Shown here piece by piece: positions 8,643-17,238 of a stretch of 64,000 nt of DNA. The stretch lies in assembly GCF_014596085.1 (NCBI RefSeq), contig NZ_JACCJY010000005.1:1-64000 (forward strand), given 5' to 3'. Position 1 is the first letter of the stretch. The number at the start of each line of letters is the position of its first letter. The notes beneath the pieces were generated by a model that worked only from the letters and a program-made list of their open reading frames with translations, was not told the DNA's origin and did not search any database. The position numbers and the translations under genes were made by a program. The stretch is from Azospirillum tabaci (GTDB taxonomy: Bacteria > Pseudomonadota > Alphaproteobacteria > Azospirillales > Azospirillaceae).

Positions 8643-9506
8643 ATGCGCGACTTCTCCGGCGATCATCGCTGGCTGTCCATCAACACGGCCACGGTGCGCA
8701 AGCAGGGCGACCTTCTGCAGATCTTCGACGCCTGCGCCCGCCAGGGCATCCGCGCCGTCTCCCCCTGGCGGGACCAGGTGGCCGCGGTGGGGCTGGACCG
8801 CGCCGTGCGGGCCGTGAAGGACCTGGGGCTGGAGCTGTCCGGCTATTGCCGCGGCGGCATGTTCCCCGCCGATCCCGACCGCCGGGCGGAGGTGCGCGAC
8901 GACAACCGCCGCGCGGTGGACGAGGCGGCGGCGCTGGGCGCCCCCTGCCTCGTTCTGGTCGTCGGCGGACTGCCACAATTCTCCCGCCCCGGCTCCCCGC
9001 CGTCCAAGGACATCGCGCTGGCCCGCGCCCAGGTCGAGGACGGCATCGCCGAACTGCTGGAGCACGCCCGCGGTGCCGGGATGCCGCTCGCCATCGAGCC
9101 GCTGCACCCGATGTACGCCGCCGACCGCGCCTGCGTGAACACGATGCGCCACGCGCTCGACCTCTGCGACCGGCTGGACCCGCAGGGAACCGGAGCGCTG
9201 GGCGTGGCGTTGGACGTCTACCATGTCTGGTGGGACCCGGAACTGGAGGCGCAGATCCGCCGGGCGGGCCGAAATCGCCTGTGTGCCTTTCATGTGTGCG
9301 ATTGGCTGGTGCCGACCGCCGACCTGCTGGAGGATCGCGGCATGATGGGCGATGGAATGATTGATATACCGATGATCCGTGGTTGGGTGGAGGCCGTTGG
9401 ATTCCAAGGCTATTCCGAGGTCGAAATATTCTCGCGCCGCTGGTGGGCACGACCTTTGGATGAGGTGCTGTCGGTCTGTGTCGAACGGCATCGGTCTTCG
9501 GTGTGA
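8643..9506 (+). CDS. Sugar phosphate isomerase/epimerase-like TIM barrel
   Basis: A 287-residue member of the xylose-isomerase-like (AP endonuclease 2) superfamily. Metal-site segments are visible: MPLAIEPLHPM (Glu), GVALDVYHVWWDPE (Asp/His), CAFHVCDWL (His/Asp) and GYSEVEIFS near the C-terminus (Glu). Such enzymes isomerise or epimerise keto-sugars and related molecules. Start 8643 is preceded by GAGG at good spacing; ATG 8628 is also possible. It is the last gene of the presumed operon starting at 1776, and a ~210-bp gap with a sigma-54 promoter follows. The substrate presumably comes from the preceding dehydrogenase and DUF993 steps. Confidence 0.85.
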   Translation: MRDFSGDHRWLSINTATVRKQGDLLQIFDACARQGIRAVSPWRDQVAAVGLDRAVRAVKDLGLELSGYCRGGMFPADPDRRAEVRDDNRRAVDEAAALGAPCLVLVVGGLPQFSRPGSPPSKDIALARAQVEDGIAELLEHARGAGMPLAIEPLHPMYAADRACVNTMRHALDLCDRLDPQGTGALGVALDVYHVWWDPELEAQIRRAGRNRLCAFHVCDWLVPTADLLEDRGMMGDGMIDIPMIRGWVEAVGFQGYSEVEIFSRRWWARPLDEVLSVCVERHRSSV

Positions 9507-9644
9507 GGCGGCGCCTAAAAACCAGTCAATCCAGCGGAAATGAGCAAAATTTGAGCATTAAGCGGAGACGTGCATAATTCGTAAGCGAATACTGGGCCGT
9601 AAAGCGCCGCGGATTCCTTGAGTTGGCCCACGGCCGGCACGTCG

Positions 9645-9660
9645 TGGCATCACATTTGCG
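9645..9660 (+). promoter_or_regulatory. Sigma-54 (RpoN) promoter of urtA
   Basis: TGGCAT-N4-TTTGC with the invariant GG (9646-9647) and GC (9658-9659) separated by exactly 10 bp, as required for -24/-12 promoters. It lies about 60 bp before the urtA start. RpoN control fits a urea uptake operon under NtrC nitrogen regulation. No convincing NtrC palindrome was seen upstream. Confidence 0.72.
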
Positions 9661-9719
9661 AAGGGTACCCCCGTGACGCCTGAGGCGGGCGTCAGACCAA
9701 AGAACGGGGGGTATTCACA

Positions 9720-11039
9720 ATGTTGAAGACGGGGTTCCAGTCGGGCTTCAAGACCGGTCGCACCCTTGCGGCGGCCGCGGGTCTTGCCGTCACGTTCGCC
9801 GCGGGCTTCGCCGCCCCGGCGTCGGCCCAGGACACCATCAAGGTCGGCATCCTCCATTCCCTGTCGGGCACCATGGCGATCAGCGAGACCACGCTGAAGG
9901 ACGTCATGCTGATGCTCATCGAAGAGCAGAACAAGAAGGGCGGCGTTCTCGGCAAGAAGCTGGAGCCGGTCGTCGTCGATCCCGCCTCCAACTGGCCCCT
10001 GTTCGCCGAGAAGGCGCGCGAGCTGATCAGCAAGGACAAGGTGGCCGCGGTGTTCGGCTGCTGGACCTCGGTCAGCCGCAAGTCCGTCCTGCCGGTGTTC
10101 GAGGAGCTGAACAGCGTCCTGTTCTACCCGGTGCAGTATGAGGGCGAGGAGTCCTCGCGCAACGTCTTCTACACCGGCGCCGCCCCGAACCAGCAGGCCA
10201 TCCCCGCCGTCGACTATCTGGCGGAGAAGGAAGGCGTGCAGCGCTGGGTGCTGGCCGGCACCGACTACGTCTACCCGCGCACGACCAACAAGATCCTGGA
10301 AACCTATCTGAAGTCCAAGGGCGTGAAGTCCGAGGACATCATGATCAACTACACCCCGTTCGGCCATGCCGACTGGCAGAACATCGTCGCCGACATCAAG
10401 AAGTTCGGCTCGGCCGGCAAGAAGACCGCCGTCGTCTCGACCATCAACGGCGACGCCAACGTCCCCTTCTACAAGGAGCTGGGCAACCAGGGCGTCAAGG
10501 CGCAGGACATCCCCGTCGTCGCCTTCTCCGTGGGTGAGGAGGAACTGGCCGGCATCGACACCAAGCCGCTGGTCGGGCATCTCGCCGCCTGGAACTACTT
10601 CATGTCGGTGGACACGGCGGAGAACAGCGACTTCATCAAGAAGTGGCAGGCATTCACCAAAAACGACAAGCGCGTCACCAACGACCCGATGGAAGCCCAC
10701 TACATCGGCTTCAACATGTGGGTGAAGGCGGTCGAGAAGGCCGGCACCGTCGACAGCAACGCGGTCATCGACAGCCTCGTCGGCGTGTCGGTCCCGAACC
10801 TGACGGGCGGCTATTCGGCGATGCTGCCGAACCACCACATCACCAAGCCGGTTCTGATCGGCGAGGTGCAGGAGAACGGCCAGTTCGAAACCGTCTCCAA
10901 GACGCCGGGCCTCGTGGTCGGCGACGAGTGGTCGGACTTCCTGCCGGACAGCAAGGACCTGATCTCCGATTGGCGCGCCCCGCTGTCCTGCGGCAACTTC
11001 AACGTGAAGACCGGCAAGTGCGGTGGCAAGGGGTCGTGA
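9720..11039 (+). CDS. urtA: Urea ABC transporter substrate-binding protein UrtA
   Basis: A 439-residue periplasmic binding protein for urea, of the branched-chain amino-acid (HAAT) transporter class. Signal peptide about 1-36, ending APASA. The mature start DTIKVGILHSLSGTMAISE and blocks FGCWTSVSRKSVLPVFEE and LFYPVQYEGEESSRNVFYTGA are characteristic of UrtA. The C-terminal NVKTGKCGGKG tail is Gly/Lys rich. It heads urtABCDE and is preceded by a sigma-54 promoter, so expression under nitrogen limitation is likely. A class 2 repeat separates it from urtB and may let urtA accumulate above the membrane components by stabilising its mRNA 3' end (inference). Confidence 0.95.
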   Translation: MLKTGFQSGFKTGRTLAAAAGLAVTFAAGFAAPASAQDTIKVGILHSLSGTMAISETTLKDVMLMLIEEQNKKGGVLGKKLEPVVVDPASNWPLFAEKARELISKDKVAAVFGCWTSVSRKSVLPVFEELNSVLFYPVQYEGEESSRNVFYTGAAPNQQAIPAVDYLAEKEGVQRWVLAGTDYVYPRTTNKILETYLKSKGVKSEDIMINYTPFGHADWQNIVADIKKFGSAGKKTAVVSTINGDANVPFYKELGNQGVKAQDIPVVAFSVGEEELAGIDTKPLVGHLAAWNYFMSVDTAENSDFIKKWQAFTKNDKRVTNDPMEAHYIGFNMWVKAVEKAGTVDSNAVIDSLVGVSVPNLTGGYSAMLPNHHITKPVLIGEVQENGQFETVSKTPGLVVGDEWSDFLPDSKDLISDWRAPLSCGNFNVKTGKCGGKGS

Positions 11040-11076
11040 GGACCGTCTGAACGCCTCTTGGTAACTGGCTGCGTGG

Positions 11077-11165
11077 TGCCCCCTCCCTAACCCTCCCCCG
11101 CTGTCGCAGGGGAGGGGACCATGCTCCCTCCCCTGCGAAGCGGGGGAGGGCCGGGGTGGGGGCAA
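11077..11165. repeat. Palindromic repeat, class 2, copy D, between urtA and urtB
   Basis: TGCCCCCTCCCTAACCCTCC at the left end and GGGGTGGGGGCAA at the right; the core pairs CCCTCCCCTGC with GCAGGGGAGGG. It could form a strong stem-loop in the urt transcript. Confidence 0.78.
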
Positions 11166-11213
11166 CGCCCTTTCCTTGATTGAAATAGCTTCCGACACAT
11201 CACAGGAACCGCG

Positions 11214-12845
11214 ATGCACCGCGCATTCTGCTGGCTGCTGGCCGCGTTTCTGGCGCTGGCCGCACCGTCCGCCTTCTCCGCCAATCTGGGCGCCGCCGAT
11301 CTGGCACCGCTGGTCCGCGGCCTGGGCGCCGGCAGCTACGCCGACACCGAAAAGGCCCTCGCCGGGCTGGCCGAGACGGGCGATCCCGCCGTCGTGCCGG
11401 TGATCGAGGCCCTCCAGGCCGGCGATTTGCACATCCGCAAGGCGGACGGTGCCGTGGTCGTCGCCAAGCGCGCCGGGAACGGCTATGCCCTGACCGACCC
11501 GCTGACCGGCGCTGCGCTGGGCGAGGCGGACCGCAACGCGGTCGAGAAGATCCGCATCAACAACGCCCTGCGCCGCACGATCAGCGCGACGCTCGGTGCG
11601 CTCACCCTGATGAGCCCCGACGCCAACACGCGCCGGCAGGCCGCCGAGGCGGTGTTCAAGAGCCGCGACGCCAACGCGCTGGACGCACTGAACATGGCGC
11701 TGGCCAAGGAAACCGACGAGCGCGTGCGCCGCGCGATGACCCAGGCGCGGGCCTCCGTCCTGCTGGCCGGGGACGCTTCCGACGCCGACAAGATCGCCGC
11801 CGTCGATGTGCTGAAGGAACGCGGCGACCAGGACGCGCTGGCCCTGCTGAACGGCACCGCCAACAGCGTCTCCAACGGGGGCAGCGACGCGGTGAAGGAT
11901 GCCGCCACGAAGGCCATCGCGTCGGTCGAGCAGCGGCTCGCCCTGTGGGGTGCGGCGCAAAATCTGTGGTATGGCCTGTCGCTCGGTTCGGTGCTGCTGC
12001 TGGCGGCGATCGGGCTGGCCGTCACCTTCGGCGTCATGGGCGTCATCAACATGGCGCATGGCGAGATGGTGATGATCGGCGCCTACGCCACCTTCCTGGT
12101 CCAGGAGGCTTTCCGCCAGTGGGCGCCCGGCCTGTTCGACTTCTCCATCCTGGTGGCTCTGCCCGTCGCCTTCCTCGTCTCCGGCGCGGTCGGCGTCGCC
12201 ATCGAACGCAGCGTGATCCGCTGGCTCTATGGGCGTCCGCTGGAAACGCTGCTGGCGACCTGGGGCCTGTCGCTGGCGCTCCAGCAGGCGGTGCGCTCCA
12301 TTTTCGGGCCGACGAACCGCGAGGTCGGCGCCCCGTCCTGGATGTCCGGCGCTTTCGAACTCGGCGGGTTGACCATCACCTACGGGCGGCTGTGGATCGT
12401 CGTCTTCGCCTTCCTCGTCTTCGGCGCGCTGCTGGTGGCGCTGCGCAAGACGTGGTTCGGGCTGAGCATCCGCGCCGTCACCCAGAACCGCAGCATGGCC
12501 AACGCCATGGGCATCCGCACCGCGCGGGTGGACGCGCTGACCTTCGGCCTCGGCTCCGGCATCGCCGGGCTGGCCGGGGTGGCGCTGAGCCAGATCGACA
12601 ACGTCAGCCCCAACCTGGGCCAGGGCTACATCATCGACAGCTTCATGGTCGTGGTGTTCGGCGGCGTCGGCAACCTGTGGGGCACGCTGGTCGGCGCGCT
12701 GGCGCTCGGCGGCGTCAACAAGTTCCTGGAGCCCTACGCGGGCGCGGTGCTGGGCAAGATCCTGGTGCTGATCTTCATCATCCTGTTCATCCAACGGCGT
12801 CCGCGCGGCCTGTTCGCGCTGAAGGGCCGGGCGGTGGAGGCCTGA
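11214..12845 (+). CDS. urtB: Urea ABC transporter permease UrtB
   Basis: A 543-residue inner-membrane permease of the LivH class. It begins with a signal-like segment (MHRAFCWLLAAFLALAAPSAFS), then a ~220-residue soluble, probably periplasmic region rich in Ala/Asp helices. This long N-terminal domain is usual for UrtB and distinguishes it from LivH. The membrane domain starts near residue 245 (NLWYGLSLGSVLLLAAIGLAVTFG) and contains the family motif GVMGVINMAHGEMVMIGAY. It is separated from urtC by 4 bp, indicating translational coupling. It forms the urea channel with UrtC. Confidence 0.95.
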   Translation: MHRAFCWLLAAFLALAAPSAFSANLGAADLAPLVRGLGAGSYADTEKALAGLAETGDPAVVPVIEALQAGDLHIRKADGAVVVAKRAGNGYALTDPLTGAALGEADRNAVEKIRINNALRRTISATLGALTLMSPDANTRRQAAEAVFKSRDANALDALNMALAKETDERVRRAMTQARASVLLAGDASDADKIAAVDVLKERGDQDALALLNGTANSVSNGGSDAVKDAATKAIASVEQRLALWGAAQNLWYGLSLGSVLLLAAIGLAVTFGVMGVINMAHGEMVMIGAYATFLVQEAFRQWAPGLFDFSILVALPVAFLVSGAVGVAIERSVIRWLYGRPLETLLATWGLSLALQQAVRSIFGPTNREVGAPSWMSGAFELGGLTITYGRLWIVVFAFLVFGALLVALRKTWFGLSIRAVTQNRSMANAMGIRTARVDALTFGLGSGIAGLAGVALSQIDNVSPNLGQGYIIDSFMVVVFGGVGNLWGTLVGALALGGVNKFLEPYAGAVLGKILVLIFIILFIQRRPRGLFALKGRAVEA

Positions 12846-12849
12846 TCCG

Positions 12850-13989
12850 ATGCTGACCCGTTTCTTCCTGATGGGCCTGGACAAGAAGGCCGGCGTGCTG
12901 CTGACCGTCCTGGCGGTTCTGGCCGTGGCGGTGCCGGTCATGGCGCTGGGCACCGCCCCGGACTCGCCCTGGCACCTCTCCACCCACACGGTGGCGCTGC
13001 TCGGCAAGTATCTGTGCTTCGCCTTGCTGGCGCTGTCGCTCGACCTCGTCTGGGGCTTCGTCGGCATCCTGTCACTGGGGCACGCCGCCTTCTTCACGCT
13101 CGGCGGCTACGCCATGGGCATGTATCTGATGCGGCAGATCGGCTCGCGCGGCGTCTACGGCAACGCCGACCTGCCGGACTTCATGGTCTTCCTGAACTGG
13201 ACGGAACTGCCCTGGTACTGGCATGGCTTCGACCAGTTCTGGTTCGCCGCGATCATGGTGATGGTGGTGCCGGGCCTGCTCGCCTTCGCCTTCGGCTGGT
13301 TCGCCTTCCGCTCGCGCGTCACCGGCGTCTATCTGTCGATCATCACGCAGGCGCTGACCTTCGCGCTGATGCTGGCCTTCTTCCGCAACGACATGGGCTT
13401 CGGCGGCAACAACGGCCTGACCGACTTCAAGGAGATCCTGGGTTTCGACATCCAGGCCGCCTCGACCCGCGTCGGGCTGTTCGTGGCGACGGTGGTGGCG
13501 CTGGCGATCGGCTACATCCTGGCCTCGGCCGTGGTGGCGTCCAAGCTGGGCAAGGTGCTGATCGCCGTTCGCGACGCGGAGAGCCGGGTGCGCTTCCTGG
13601 GCTACGAGACCGACCGCTACAAGCTGTTCGCCTGGACGCTGTCGGCCTGCATGGCCGGCGTGGCGGGCGCGCTCTACGTGCCGCAGGTCGGCATCATCAA
13701 CCCGTCGGAGTTCTCCCCCGCCAGCAGCATCGAGGCGGTGATCTGGGTCGCCGTCGGCGGGCGCGGCACGCTGGCCGGGCCGGTGCTGGGCGCGGTGCTG
13801 GTGAATTTCGGCAAGAGCTACTTCACGGCGGCGCTGCCGGAGCTGTGGCTGTTCGCGCTGGGCGGTCTGTTCGTCCTGGTCACCCTGTTCCTGCCCAAGG
13901 GCATCCTGGGTCTGGCGGCGCAACTCCGCGAGCGGCTGCCGGCGCGCGCCACGGTCACCGCCAAGCCGGCGGACCAGAAGGGAGTCTGA
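12850..13989 (+). CDS. urtC: Urea ABC transporter permease UrtC
   Basis: A 379-residue LivM-class permease. About nine to ten hydrophobic segments; family blocks CFALLALSLDLVWGFVGILSLGHAAFFTLGGY, FRNDMGFGGNNGLTDFKEILGF and VRDAESRVRFLGYETDRYKLFAWTLS (the ATPase-coupling loop). The C-terminus is basic and cytoplasmic. It starts 4 bp after urtB and ends 5 bp before urtD, so the three are translated from one message. It is the second half of the urea permease heterodimer. Confidence 0.95.
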   Translation: MLTRFFLMGLDKKAGVLLTVLAVLAVAVPVMALGTAPDSPWHLSTHTVALLGKYLCFALLALSLDLVWGFVGILSLGHAAFFTLGGYAMGMYLMRQIGSRGVYGNADLPDFMVFLNWTELPWYWHGFDQFWFAAIMVMVVPGLLAFAFGWFAFRSRVTGVYLSIITQALTFALMLAFFRNDMGFGGNNGLTDFKEILGFDIQAASTRVGLFVATVVALAIGYILASAVVASKLGKVLIAVRDAESRVRFLGYETDRYKLFAWTLSACMAGVAGALYVPQVGIINPSEFSPASSIEAVIWVAVGGRGTLAGPVLGAVLVNFGKSYFTAALPELWLFALGGLFVLVTLFLPKGILGLAAQLRERLPARATVTAKPADQKGV

Positions 13990-13994
13990 GAGAG

Positions 13995-14741
13995 ATGAGC
14001 GCGCAAGACACCCTGCTGTATCTGGACGGCGTGTCGGTCAGCTTCGACGGGTTCCGGGCGCTGAACAGCCTGTCGCTGGTCATCGAGCCGGGCGAGATGC
14101 GGGCGATCATCGGGCCGAACGGCGCCGGCAAGACGACCATGATGGACGTCATCACCGGCAAGACCCGCCCCGACACCGGCACCATCCTGTTCGAGGGCCG
14201 CACCGACCTGACCAGCCTGCGCGAGCCGGCCATCGCCAACCTGGGCATCGGCCGCAAGTTCCAGCGCCCCACCGTGTTCGAGATGCACACGGTCTGGGAC
14301 AATCTGGAACTGTCGCTGAAGGCGCCGCGCCGCCCGCTGAAGACGCTGACCTATTCGGCCACCAAGGAGGACCGGGCGCGGATCGAGGAGATCCTCGACA
14401 TCACCCGCCTGTCGCCGCGGCGCGACCGCCCGGCGGGCAGCCTGTCGCACGGCGAGAAGCAGTGGCTGGAGATCGGCATGCTGTTGGCCCAGGACCCGAA
14501 GCTTCTGCTGGTCGACGAGCCGGTGGCCGGCATGACCGACGCGGAGACGGAACAGACCGCCCATCTGCTGAAGGACATCGCCGGCAAGCATTCGGTGATC
14601 GTCGTGGAGCACGACATGGTCTTCGTCCGCGAACTGGGCGTGAAGGTCACGGTGCTTCACGAGGGCTCTGTCCTGGCCGAAGGCTCGCTGGATTCGGTAA
14701 GCGCCAACAAGCAGGTCATCGACGTCTATCTGGGCCGGTGA
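13995..14741 (+). CDS. urtD: Urea ABC transporter ATPase UrtD
   Basis: A 248-residue LivG-class ATPase. Walker A GPNGAGKTT at ~38-46, Q-loop KFQRPTVFEMHTVWDNLELSL, signature LSHGEKQ near 153, Walker B LLLVDEPVAGM, H-loop VVEHDM. The signature has SHGEK rather than SGGQ, normal for UrtD. ATG 13995 lies 5 bp after the urtC stop with GAGAG just before it. It pairs with UrtE to drive urea uptake. A class 1 repeat follows before urtE. Confidence 0.95.
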   Translation: MSAQDTLLYLDGVSVSFDGFRALNSLSLVIEPGEMRAIIGPNGAGKTTMMDVITGKTRPDTGTILFEGRTDLTSLREPAIANLGIGRKFQRPTVFEMHTVWDNLELSLKAPRRPLKTLTYSATKEDRARIEEILDITRLSPRRDRPAGSLSHGEKQWLEIGMLLAQDPKLLLVDEPVAGMTDAETEQTAHLLKDIAGKHSVIVVEHDMVFVRELGVKVTVLHEGSVLAEGSLDSVSANKQVIDVYLGR

Positions 14742-14755
14742 CCGCCAACGACAAT

Positions 14756-14894
14756 CCCTCTCCCGTCCCGGGAGAGGGTGCCCGCGCAGCGGGAGGGTGA
14801 GGGTCGTGCAAGGATCAAGGCACTGTTTCTTGCCGACACCCTCACCCTCCCATGCTGCGCATGGGTCCCTCCCTCTCCCGGGGCGGGAGAGGGG
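14756..14894. repeat. Palindromic repeat, class 1, copy E, between urtD and urtE
   Basis: CCCTCTCCC-GTCCC-GGGAGAGGG at the left end, CCCTCTCCC-GGGGC-GGGAGAGGG at the right, with inner arms GGGAGGGTGAGGGTCGTG and CACCCTCACCCTCCC. It is nearly symmetrical and lies inside the urt operon. Confidence 0.8.
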
Positions 14895-14915
14895 TTTTGG
14901 ATCAGAGGAAGTTGC

Positions 14916-15611
14916 ATGCTCGACGTACGGTCTGTCGATCTCCATTACGGCGCGGCGCAGGCGCTGCGCGGCGTGTCGCTGACGGCGGAGGTGGGGAAGG
15001 TCACCTGCCTGCTGGGGCGCAACGGCGTCGGCAAGTCCTCGCTGCTGCGCGCCATCGTCGGGCTGAAGCCGGTGACCGGCGGCACCATCGCCTGGGACGG
15101 CGGCGACATCACCAAGCTCGCCCCGTCGGAACGGGCGCGACGCGGCATCGCCTACGTCCCGCAGGGGCGCGAGATCTTCCCGCTGCTGACGGTGCGGGAA
15201 AACCTGCTGACCGGCTACGCGCCCCTGAAACGCGCCGACCGCTCGATCCCCGATGAGGTGTTCGAGCTGTTTCCCGTGCTGAAGTCCATGCTGGACCGGC
15301 GCGGCGGCGACCTGTCCGGCGGGCAGCAGCAGCAGCTCGCCATCGGGCGGGCGCTGGTGACGCGGCCCCGGCTGCTGGTGCTGGACGAGCCGACGGAGGG
15401 CATCCAGCCCAGCATCATCAAGGACATCGGGCGGGCCATTTCCTACCTGCGCGACAAGGGCACCATGGCGATTCTGCTGGTCGAGCAGTATTTCGAGTTC
15501 GCCCGCGATCTGGCCGACGACTGGGCGGTGATGGAGCGCGGCGAGGTCATGCTGGCGGGCAGCCGCGACGGGCTGGAGGAGAGCGAGGTCCGGCGGTACC
15601 TGACCGTCTGA
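14916..15611 (+). CDS. urtE: Urea ABC transporter ATPase UrtE
   Basis: A 231-residue LivF-class ATPase. Walker A GRNGVGKSS at ~36-44, PQGREIFPLLTVRENLLTGY, signature LSGGQQQQ at ~132, Walker B LLVLDEPTEGIQPSI, H-loop LLVEQYFEFA. The start follows CAGAGGAAG at ideal spacing; an upstream in-frame open stretch is only the repeat. With UrtD it forms the ATPase pair of the urea importer. It is the last urt gene. No urease genes occur in the window, so urea hydrolysis must be encoded elsewhere. Confidence 0.95.
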   Translation: MLDVRSVDLHYGAAQALRGVSLTAEVGKVTCLLGRNGVGKSSLLRAIVGLKPVTGGTIAWDGGDITKLAPSERARRGIAYVPQGREIFPLLTVRENLLTGYAPLKRADRSIPDEVFELFPVLKSMLDRRGGDLSGGQQQQLAIGRALVTRPRLLVLDEPTEGIQPSIIKDIGRAISYLRDKGTMAILLVEQYFEFARDLADDWAVMERGEVMLAGSRDGLEESEVRRYLTV

Positions 15612-15630
15612 CGCGCCGCCGTCCGGGGGG

Positions 15631-15710
15631 ATCCTCGCGAAGGCGGAGCCGCGGTCCCGCCATCCTGTGCTTCCCGTGGCGGGAACCGGGAACGCCGCCT
15701 TCGCGAGGAT
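15631..15710. repeat. Long nested inverted repeat downstream of urtE
   Basis: Perfect 16-bp arms ATCCTCGCGAAGGCGG (15631-15646) and CCGCCTTCGCGAGGAT (15695-15710) enclose a second pair, CCCGCCA and TGGCGGG. The sequence differs from the CCCTCTCCC family. It could be a terminator-like stem for urtE or a separate mobile palindromic unit. Confidence 0.75.
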
Positions 15711-15795
15711 GGCACCCCTGCGCTTTGTGGAGCTTGGCGCGGACCCGCGATGCGCTACCATCGGTGCCAGTCATTCACACCGAAGGCAGTTCCGA

Positions 15796-17196
15796 ATGTC
15801 GAGCGTCCTGTCAGCCGACCCCGTTCTCCAGCAGGTTGACCGCAGTTTCGAAGACTCCCTGGGGCGCCTCTGCGACCTGCTGCGCATCCCCAGCGTCAGC
15901 ACCGACCCGGCCTACAAGGGCGACGTGCGCCGCGCCGCGGACTGGCTGGCGCGCGAGCTGAGCGGACTGGGCTTCGACGCCTCCGTGCGCGAGACGCCGG
16001 GGCACCCCGCGGTCGTCGCCCACCATCCGGGGCCGGGCGGCAAGGATGTGCCGCACATCCTCTATTATGGCCATTACGACGTGCAGCCGGCGGAGCCGCT
16101 GGAGCTGTGGAACAGCCCGCCCTTCGAGCCGGCCATTGTCGAGGCGGAGCATGGCCGCCGCATCGTCGCCCGCGGCGCCGTGGACGACAAGGGCCAGGTG
16201 ATGACCTTCATCGAGGCGTTCCGCGCCTGGCACGCCGTGCACGGCACCCTGCCGATCCGCGTGACCGTCCTGCTGGAGGGTGAGGAGGAGACCGGCAGCC
16301 CGAACCTGCTCCCCTTCCTGAAGGCCAACGCGGAGGAGCTGAAGGCCGACGTCTGCGTCATCACCGACACCAACGCCTGGAACATCGACACGCCGGCCAT
16401 CACCACGCGGTTGCGCGGCCTGCTCTACGTCGAGGCGACGTTGCACGGGCCGAGCCACGACCTGCATTCCGGCATGTTCGGCGGCGCGGTGCTGAACCCG
16501 ATCAACGCGCTGACCCGCATCCTCGGCCAAATTCACGACGAGGACGGGCGCGTCCGCTTCCCCGGCTTCTACGACGACGTGGCCGAGCCCACGGACGAGG
16601 AGAAGGCGATGTGGCGCGACCTCGGCTTCGACGAGAGCGCCTTCCTGGCCGGTGTCGGGCTGAAGACGTCGGTTGGCGAGGCCGGGCGCAGCGCGCTGGA
16701 GCGGCTGTGGTCGCGCCCGACCTGCGACATCAACGGCATCTGGGGCGGCTACACCGGGGAGGGCTCCAAGACGGTCATCGCGTCCAAGGCGTCGGCCAAG
16801 CTGTCCTGCCGTCTCGTGCCGGCCCAGGACCCGCAGAAAATCCTGGCCGGGATCAAGAGCTTCCTGGAGGAACGGACGCCGGCGGACGGGCGGTGGGAGT
16901 TCAAGGTGTTCGGCAAATCGCCGGGCGTCCAGGTGCCGACCGACAGCCCCTATCTGCGCGCCGCCATGGCGGGGCTGGGCGACGTCTTTGCCAACAAGCC
17001 GGCGCTGGTCGGCAGCGGCGGGTCGATCCCGGTCGGCGGCTACATCCGGCAGGCGCTGGGCTTCGATTCGATCTTCGTCGGCTTCGGGCTGGAGGATGAC
17101 CGCATCCATTCGCCCAACGAGAAGTTCGAGGTGAAGTGCCTGCACAACGGCATCCGCTCCCACGCCGCCATGCTGGCGCGCTTCGCGGCGCTGTGA
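15796..17196 (+). CDS. M20 family metallopeptidase (dipeptidase-like)
   Basis: A 466-residue zinc peptidase of the ArgE/DapE/CPG2 family. Metal and catalytic segments: ILYYGHYDVQP at ~90 (His and Asp), ARGAVDDKGQ at ~126 (bridging Asp), EGEEETGSPNL at ~161 (catalytic Glu and metal Glu), and a late H in DRIHSPNEKF. The dimerisation lid includes HDLHSGMFGGAVLNP. No signal peptide, so cytoplasmic. ATG 15796 is preceded by AAGG at ~9 nt; the 43 codons upstream in frame are the inverted repeat and look non-coding. Family members hydrolyse dipeptides or N-acyl amino acids. It lies 184 bp after urtE and need not belong to the urea operon. Confidence 0.9.
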   Translation: MSSVLSADPVLQQVDRSFEDSLGRLCDLLRIPSVSTDPAYKGDVRRAADWLARELSGLGFDASVRETPGHPAVVAHHPGPGGKDVPHILYYGHYDVQPAEPLELWNSPPFEPAIVEAEHGRRIVARGAVDDKGQVMTFIEAFRAWHAVHGTLPIRVTVLLEGEEETGSPNLLPFLKANAEELKADVCVITDTNAWNIDTPAITTRLRGLLYVEATLHGPSHDLHSGMFGGAVLNPINALTRILGQIHDEDGRVRFPGFYDDVAEPTDEEKAMWRDLGFDESAFLAGVGLKTSVGEAGRSALERLWSRPTCDINGIWGGYTGEGSKTVIASKASAKLSCRLVPAQDPQKILAGIKSFLEERTPADGRWEFKVFGKSPGVQVPTDSPYLRAAMAGLGDVFANKPALVGSGGSIPVGGYIRQALGFDSIFVGFGLEDDRIHSPNEKFEVKCLHNGIRSHAAMLARFAAL

Positions 17197-17205
17197 AGAC
17201 GTGCA

Positions 17206-17230
17206 TCCCCCGCTCCTCGCCGGAGCGGGG
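17206..17230. terminator. Hairpin between convergent genes
   Basis: Perfect 10-bp stem CCCCCGCTCC / GGAGCGGGGG with loop TCGCC, between the M20 peptidase and the convergent ankyrin-repeat gene. There is no long T-run, so termination is probable but not certain in either direction. Confidence 0.65.
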
Positions 17231-17238
17231 GGCGTATC

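Noticed and set aside
9541..9600. Possible NtrC enhancer sites upstream of urtA (TGAGCA direct repeats, TGCATAATTCG)
   Set aside because: None matches the dyad TGCAC-N-GTGCA well enough to call.
9558..13097. A 1179-codon minus-strand frame across urtA-urtB
   Set aside because: It is antisense to clearly identified urt genes and its predicted protein is low-complexity His/Gln/Arg sequence without a recognisable domain.
13014..13994. Upstream extension of the UrtD frame into urtC
   Set aside because: Out-of-frame shadow of urtC; UrtD homology begins at ATG 13995.
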